From positions 21,976,802 through 22,040,801 of the forward strand of contig NC_019866.2 of the NCBI RefSeq assembly GCF_002234675.1: a DNA stretch of 64,000 nt. Reading direction: 5' to 3'. Shown one piece after another: positions 26,701-35,700 of the stretch (the stretch's first letter is position 1; every line of letters starts with the position of its first letter). Origin of the DNA: Oryzias latipes (taxonomy: Eukaryota > Chordata > Actinopteri > Beloniformes > Adrianichthyidae). The position numbers were made by a program, and so were the translations under genes. The notes beneath the pieces were generated by a model, which worked only from the letters and a program-made list of their open reading frames with translations, was not told the origin of the DNA and searched no databases.

Positions 26701-29700
26701 GTCATGCAAAGTTTCATGTTCAACTGGTAAACCTGAGTTTGAACTTTGGGAATCAGACATCCTCAAATAGACACATTACAATAGAAACAACACTAAACAT
26801 ATTTAACTTTAAACAGACATTTACATGTTGTGATTTTCAGAATAAAATGAAAATTTATTCTTGAACATTAGCTTTTTATTTTAAGGTAAAGTAGTGCCGT
26901 TGTGTTGTGGTGTAGAGTTGACAGTTTGTTTTTTGTTTTATTTATTTCAGTTTGAAGACATTGGATTATTTTTGGAACAAATCCTATTAGTACATTATTT
27001 ATTAGGTATTATTTATCAAGGGTCACTTTTCCCAACTCTGCAGCAAAGACAAGAAAACAGAAGAAGAAGAAGCAATACTTCTAATTCTAAGGATGACATA
27101 AGTAAGACCAGCCACCTCCAAAGAATAAAAACATTTGTCAACAGTTAAAAGTGTTTATGGGAAGTCCATTAAGAACCTAATGTTTCGTTTGCTGGACACC
27201 TGGAGGCCCAACCAAAGTAAAACCAACCACTCAGAAGCTAAAACAATTTATACCAATAAATTGTTGCATCAAATGTAAACACAGCGATTTAACACACTTA
27301 ATTGTAAACTCTGATGAAAAGGACAACAAAATATTTTCAGAATTTGAACCATTTACAGTGACCCCTCCCCCCCTGGCATTCCAAACAGGAAGTACCTGGT
27401 GGCTCCAAGGAAGCCAAAGAATTGAAAAAGAAAATCCCATTAAATTCTATAGAGAAAAAGCAGCTGTTAGTCATTCTTGCTTCCCTACCTTTTTTTCCTT
27501 TATCTTATTGATAATACTATTTTTAATACTTTTTTTTCTGTTGTCCGAGTTATTGAAGTTATAAACTGAACAATCAGATCCCTAAAAGTGCATGGTGTTG
27601 CGTTGAACGTTAGAAACGTTTAATTGGAAGCCCTGCTTTCTAGCAGGAGGGGTGTAGACTTCCAACAAGCTCCCTCCTGATTGACGAGAGTGGTTGCCAT
27701 GGAAACGATGGCTTAACCCAACTTGGACCAATCCCTGTTTACTGATGATTTCTGCATCCAACATGGCGACGTCCGCATTGCAAAAAAATGGCGACTGAAT
27801 CGACTTCATCTGACCTGAGCCAGAAGCAACAAAGTTTCTACATACGACATCACACTCACTCGGTCCAGTTTTCGGCTACAGTCAATGGTTTAATCAAAGA
27901 GTCATTGATGACGACAAACAAAGCCTACAGGAAGTTCATTCAAACTTTACTATTTCACTCTTACTATAAGACTGGTATTTTTTGGAGAAAATTAAAAGCC
28001 TCTTTTAGAGCAACAAATAAAGTTAAACAAAGATGCTGATAAAATAAATGACAAACCTCAAGTCTAATCACTATTACACTCGTCAGAACTAAACCCTTCA
28101 TAATAAAAGCAGTTAGAACCGTTAATGGATTCCACCTCATTTCCTCTTGACGTGTTGATGAGTTTACATGGGGGGGGGGGGGGGGTCTCACATCCATATG
28201 GTGACACAAGTCTGAAAGTTGAGCTATGAGGCACAACCCTTGTCGTTTCTAAGCAGCTTGACTGAATCAACTGGGATTAAATGTGTTCTGGTTCACTGGC
28301 ACTTTAACTATAGCTGCCGAAGGTGGTTTACAATAAGAGGCCTGTAATAGGATAAGATTACTTTGTTCCATTACATAATACTTTTGTGTTGACTTTAGCC
28401 CCTAATCTATCGATTTAATATGAATTAACTAGATATTCGTTAGGAAACCCACATTATATGAAAGTGTTGTGGTAGAACATTCTGAAAGTACAGAGATGAT
28501 CCCATCGCTGGTTTGGGAGATCCTCGAAGGTGGTGCACAGGTGACCCAGAGGAGAAGAAAGGGGACTGATCGACCCAACATCACCACCTGATTTCAGACA
28601 GATGACCCTGTTGGATCTTTCAGATGATGTTGAAGCAAAACTCTTCACCACAAAAAAAGCAGGAGGGGATACAAAGATCTACGTCAAATATTGGACTAGT
28701 GGTGTTAACAATGTGTCCCAGTCATGCACTATCGGCTTCCCACTCCAAATTCTCTGAAAGCCCCAATGATGATCTAATCAGTGCCAGAGAGTCGAGGACA
28801 CCCACACAAACATCAAAAATATCATCCGGAAACACGAAGATGAGATACTGTACACACAACAGCCTGACATGAAACAACTGAGAAATACATGTTAACCTGT
28901 CCTTTCCAGGCTGCTTTGTTTCTCGTGTTCAGTATGTGGAGCACTGCAGGTGGATCAACCTTAAAGGAGTCACCCTGACCTAATACCCACATGAGGACGT
29001 AAACACAGCCTGTTTATGGGAAGGAGCGGCCGCCGCCGCAGCGTTTAAGCCGCCACAGTTCTTGTGTTGGATATGAGCTCTACTCGGTGTCGGAGCTCCT
29101 GAATAATCAGCTCATCAACATATTTAAACAACAATCCAACACTCTGACCTCATTTCTGTTCGGAGAACAATCTACCATTATATGTGCTGGGGGTGTGTGT
29201 GTGTGTGTGGAGGGGGGGTCGTGTAGAGACTGGCTTTCCTTTATAGAGCCGCTCTTAGAGAACAGACGCACCAAAGTCCAGTTTTCCTTTAGCAGCACCT
29301 GATGTGGGGACCCATCATGAAGACCACGTGAGTGAGTTCTGTAAATATATTGATTTAATGTTCATCAGACATTCACACATGTTTGTCAGGACATTAAATC
29401 CATTTGAACACAGATATTTTGTTCCACTCATTTCTATTTTTTTTGGACCACAAATGTTGAGCCACAAACAAGTAAAGTACTTCAGAAGCTGTCGGTGTGC
29501 TTTCATTTTTAAGAATCTTCATATTTTTTGGTTCTCGTTACAATCTTAATTAAACTAATCTAATTTTTAAAACTTCACCAAACAAATGTAAAAAAATACA
29601 ACTACAAAACGTAAATAGAAGCTTCTTCCGTCTTCATTCTCATCATTAGATGGTCCACAGTGCAGCAGAACGCACAAAATGACGACAATACACAACTGTG

Positions 29701-32700
29701 TGCACACAGACAAGTGCACATGCTTTCTGCGAGCCTCCTTCCATCCCCGGGGCCTGCTCTAAATAAGGGAGGGATTGTGGGTAGAGGAAGCGGTGCTGAT
29801 GGAGGTGGGGGGTGGAGACACCAGAAAGAGATGTATAGACTAAAGAAAGTGAGTCTGTGTGGAGGATGCAACCACCCATTTATGAAGAACCGCAGACCAG
29901 ACTCCACCGTTACTCCTGGTTTGAGCGGACCGGACCAGACCGGACCGTACTGGGTCAGCTGTGTTCAAAGCAGACCTCTGACCTGGAGCGTTCATGCTTC
30001 TTATCTTTACAAGGAGCAATGCTGCTTACTGTTAACTAGCACTAGTGAACTACTCCTTACTGCTGCTGACAACTGAGACCAATTTTTTCACCAATTGTTT
30101 TGGAGAAAAACTACATACGCATTAAAAGTCATGTCATGCATTATTGGGTTTCAAAAACAAGATTTTAGTGCACAACAAACCGCACAGCGTGTTGTGTTTC
30201 TCAAAGTGACACCTTCAAGAAACCTGAGGCTGCAGAGCGGCTTCAATAATTTACGGCCGCGTTTCCTGCAGCATCACCTAGCATCAGCAGATTAAACCAC
30301 ATGAGATGCAGCTTTTTATTTTTTCCCCCTCTAATTGTGGCCGTTTGCTTTATTAAAACACGGCACAATGGGTCCATCCATGGCTCCTCTTTTCTGCAGA
30401 CAAAGTCCCATTGGAGATGCCACTTGCTGGCACAGGGCCATAGATTGTTCATTCAGCCCACTCGGTAATACAACAGTTGTTTCAGTGACTTCTCCACTTC
30501 ATGCATGGACTGTTAAAGGAGTCTCTGAAATGGATATCTATGTGATCACATGTCTCTCGATCTTAAGTATGAGATATTAAAAATAAATAATAATAACTGT
30601 GAAATCAATTTTCTCAAAGGTCTGATGCAAAATACGCTTCTTTTGAATATTTTAAGAAGATTTTAAATACGCTTTTATTCTGAAAAGGATCTAAATCAGG
30701 CCAACAGTAGATGGATGCTGTTATTCACATTTCTGTTCACAAGTATGAAGCATTTTTTTCCCATTTACTTCAAGCCTATTGGCCTGACCAGAAAAAAACA
30801 CAACTGTTTATAGACGAGACATGTGCACAACAACTGTTTACACTGTAAAATAAACAATTCCATTTGTAACGTGAGCTCTGCCTTCAAGAATCTGTCAGAG
30901 AGAAGAGTCATTAACATCTCTGGACCACAACAAACCTCAGCTTGGATGCATCCAAATGCTGCTGACCCGTCAAAACAGACGAATGATGCGGCGAAGGATT
31001 CAGGAAGAAACTTTACAACAAGCGCCGTCCGTCTCCATCCGCTTAATGCTAATCACCTCACAAACACCCCTGAGCTGAGGAAAATGGTTCAAGCCTGAAA
31101 ACAAACAGCTGCTCTTTGGGGCATTCCCATGGCATCATGGGATTGCTGAGCAAACGAGGAGCAAAAACACTTGGAAGTATATGAGATGTGATTCAGTCAG
31201 ATGGGTGGAGCGGGATGTGATGCCATCCATCCACTGGTTTGTGTTGAACCCATTCAAAACCACCTCTTTTTTTTTTTTAGCTCTGTGGTCACATTCTTAT
31301 GACATCATCAAACAAGGCCGTTCCCAAAACAGGACAATTAAACAACCAGATGGACAAAGAAATTCAAAAGTATTTCAGGATTAGAGAACACAAATGCAGG
31401 AGATGTGACTTGTTAGGATGAAAACTTTAACATACAAAAAAATAAAATAAAAATCCTGAAATATGAGACGACAAAAAGGTGATGTAATGGATGACCTGAA
31501 TGTTAATATCTTAAGATTTAATTGACCAACAGGAAAACAGCAGTGGGTGACCATCAGATGGCATCTGGTGAGACTGTGAAAACAAAACCTAACAGCACCT
31601 AACTCAAACACAAAACATGACTAAAACACTTAGACCAGGGGTCTGCAACCTGAGGCGCCGCAGCCACGTGTGGCTCTTTCATCCCATCATTGTGGCTGCA
31701 AAAAAATGCAAATGCTTTACATGCTTTTTAAAAAAATGATATGTTAGTAAGTTAATTGACACGGGAAGCATTTTTATTTTGAAATAAACTTGTATGTGCT
31801 TCTGTCTAAAGTACCGGTAAAATAAATTAAAGTTGTAATACATATCGAAAAATATAATTCTGCATAATTCATTAAAAGTTAATATTAAAAAGGTACATTT
31901 TAAATTAAAGAAATTACCTAATGGCCACAAAAATAAAAAGTTGACTTTGCGGCTCTCGTTGGGTTTTGGCGAGGAAGAATTTGACCCAAATGGCTCTTTT
32001 AGCATCAAAGGTTGCAGATCACTGACTTAGACCGAACAAAGCTAGACAACAGAAGCAGCAATCCTCAGAAATCCCCCCAGAAACTCTAAAGGTGGGGATT
32101 CAACAGTCATCTGTCAATCAGAGCAAGGTTGTTTACCGCATTTTTGTTTCAATTTTAAAAGGGTTATAACCATTTGGGTTTTTTTTGAATAAATTGTCAC
32201 ATTTATTATTGTAACTTTTTAATTACTATCAGGCTAAATGGCATTGCTTTAATTCTTTGACCATATGCTAAAATCAACCTGAGAAGTGAATTAACGACTA
32301 CTATGTGCAACAGACCGGGCGTGATGTCTCCAGCATCAAACTCTGGCTGCATGATGGTGTCAATATCACCATTCAGCCCTCAGGCCGCTACTGCCGCCAC
32401 AGCATGTTACCAAAAAACCACACAGAAACAGCCAAGCTCATCCAGACTGAACTGCAACAAGCTCAGCTTTGGTTTTAAGCATCAAACCCACAAAGTTCCA
32501 GCTTTCAATCATAACTTGTAATAGATCAAACTTTAAAACTGGTGATACCGACGTACCTCTCATAAAAAGTGGAGGGAACCGGGCTCCACTGCTGCCTAAC
32601 TAATGCACAGTGGTTCTTATCAAGTGGTTTCTAGCGGTTCAGTGGGCTGCAGGCGCTCGGCGACACAAAGAAAAGCAAAACAAAGACCCTGCTGAGAAAA

Positions 32701-35700
32701 AGGAGCAAAGCCTCATTTGTCTTCTTCTCTTTAGATGCCGGCACGTGAGACGGACGGACAACAGCAGATTGAGTGACGGTCACCTGGATCACCAAAACAT
32801 GTGATCTAAAGGACTAATCCTTCAAACTCTCTGGAGCTTTACCTTAAGATGTTACAGACAAACAAACTACACCACAACACAATACAAGCTTGAATTTGAC
32901 TAAAATGCAAAAAAGACATCAAATGAGCTACTTTAACCTTAAACTGCTTGTTTTTCTTGTAGGTAGATCCTTCGTGTCATTCGCTCTCTTTTGCCGTGTC
33001 AAACATCAGATTTGATGCACACAAACACTGCTGCCCTGTCCGCCTCTTTCAGGCCAAGTGAAACTCGGCCCCATGGGGGGCACGCAGATTAACACATGAC
33101 AGAGCTTGTTAACCCTGGACAAAGAAAGACGCTTATCTTGTACAGTCTACCTCATCCGTCCTCAACCAGTTCAGACAGAGAGAGTGACAGGAAACAAATA
33201 CAAACAAGGGAGGTGGCGTTGACAGAGACCTCAGTGTGTCCCAGGTACTACACAATACTGTGGGGAGGCAGGGTGGAGGGTCTACTGGGTCTTGAAACAA
33301 TAGAAAGAGCCAAAAAGCAACTACAACCAAATCCTAACCCAAGCACATGAACTCTACTGTAACCTGGCAACGCTCCATCACCAATAGGACACCAACTCTG
33401 TGGATTCTGATCACTCTGGGGGGAGTGGGGAGCCAGCTCCAGAGATGACCAGATGACTGGAGGACACAGACAGGGAAGTGCATTAGTGGGACAGGCTCCT
33501 GTAATGGTCTTAGATGTCCCCTGGGTGATACAGAGGACAGCGGTGATGACGTTTAAGAAGAAGATGTGGGTAAAAGGGAGGCAAAGAGGGAAAAAAAGAA
33601 GAGGTCTCTGTCAAGAAGGCTAATTTGTAACTTGAACATGCTGCTGGATCATGTCCATACCGGCTGTCTGCCCGCAAACAAGCGCCTCTCTGGGGGTAAA
33701 TAAGATCAGACCGGCCCTAGACCAGCTGGTAGCTTGGATCAATAACGCCAGATAGAGCGGAGATGGGGAGGGCGGAGCACCGAAGCATCTGGACAGATAA
33801 GCAGAGACACCCTCGGTTGGCTCCAGCATTCTTTCAAAACCGTTTGCGGGTGTCTGTGCCCCCCAGCACCAACAAGCAACACACAAAAGTGGAACAGCTG
33901 AGTTCATAAGAGGATTAGCTCTTGTTTGAAGTGGAACCCAGATGGGATCTGAACCCTTGCAGGATGGCAGGCAGGTTAGGTGCTTGACCGGATCAGAGGA
34001 AAAACAGCTTTCTAAGAAATATATATTTTTTTTTTAAATCCCATTTCCTCTAAATTAACACAGAACCTCCCTTTAGACAAAGGCAATCTGTGATCCAGAA
34101 ATGACCCAATTGTCTTGATACCCAATTACAACTATTACCACTCTCCACGGGAACAATATACACCATTAAAAGAGACTTTGGAAGCCTAGCAACAGGCCAC
34201 ATCTATGATCCATCCTCCCACCAGAGGAATTCAGCGTCCAAACACGGCAAATTACTGCAGCTGCTGGCAAATGCAGCCCCCAAACTGCGCCACCAGCTGC
34301 CAAAAGCACATCTCGACAACTGCGATACCCCAGAGCGTGGCTGCCATCAAGGCTAGGAGCAGAGACAACAACAGCAGGGTTTGTCTCTGTTTTATCTTCG
34401 CTGTGCAAATTCGCTGTGGCGCCCGTGGCAGTTTCCTTAAGCCCCAATCAACCAGCAAACAGCAGGAAATACAGTCAGCCTTTCTGTTTGTGTTTGTGTT
34501 GTGGTAATCTCTAAACAACAAACTATTGTGCGCGTGTTCTCCCAGATTAAAGAGGGACAAAGAACGGTGGCAATTTTATAATGACGCCAATGAACGTAAG
34601 AGCCACGGGTCCAAGCTGGAAAAAGCTTGATGGTCAGAGGCCTGGAGTAGATCAGAGCTGGGGGGGTCCTGAGTCACACGCCGACTAATACCAGGCCTCA
34701 GGCAAACAGCAAGCTGACACACAGGTCTATCAGTGGAGAAATCATCACCCCCCTCAGGGTCAAGAGGCCAGCACAGGGCAACATGGGTCATTAAGATTCA
34801 CAACCTACAAAAAAACATTCAATAAACACAGAATCCCAACAGAAAGACCAAAAGCCACTCAGTGGATTAGAAGAAATAGAATTATTTTCACAATTCTATT
34901 AATTATGTTGTTTTTATTGGAGAAAAAAAACAGTCTAGTATAAGCAAATGGTGACAATAGAGCAGCACAATATGAGGAAAACTTGCAATGTACAATATTA
35001 GTGATCAATATTGCGATATGACAGCACAGGAGCAAAAAAGGAAAATAAAAAACAACTAATTCATTATTTCCATTTCACTGCAACCCATTTGTATTTGAAT
35101 AAAAGTCAACATAACTTAAATTGTCCTCCAAATGTCTACACAGGAGGCGGGCATCCAACATAAAGAGACTCCATTCAATCTGGTCAATGACGTTGGGGGC
35201 CAATCTAATAGGTCAAAAATGCGTAAAGGTATTTATTTGATTCATTAAATACATCAAGCTGCCATTTTTTAGGATGTGTGTAAACTTTTAAGGTAGCCCT
35301 TTATTGCCGCTTATGCCGTCTTTTGCGGCACAGGATGATTTCGGAATAATGATAGTTTTTTATTTATTGGGCGGGGCGGGCCTACATGACGATTCATAAA
35401 TCTGTGGATGAATTATTCCACTGGACAAACTAGACTGACTCATAGAAATGTAACCAAATAGGCAAATAGGTCTGTTCCAAGCATAGACTGTATATAAAAC
35501 TGGACCGAGTAAGTGCGACTAACTTCTGGCTCCAATGAAATGAAGTCAATTCAGTTGCCATTTTTTTCACGCCGCCATGTTGGAGCCAGACGACCTGAGT
35601 AAGTAGTGATTGGTCCGAGTTAGTCTGACTCGGTCTGCGACGTTTCTATGGCAACCACTCTCACTAATCAGGAGTGAGCTTATTGGAAGTCCACACGCCT

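Noticed and set aside
34166-34791. Minus- and plus-strand open frames near 34.2-34.8 kb
   Set aside because: Overlapping frames in an intron with no recognisable domain.
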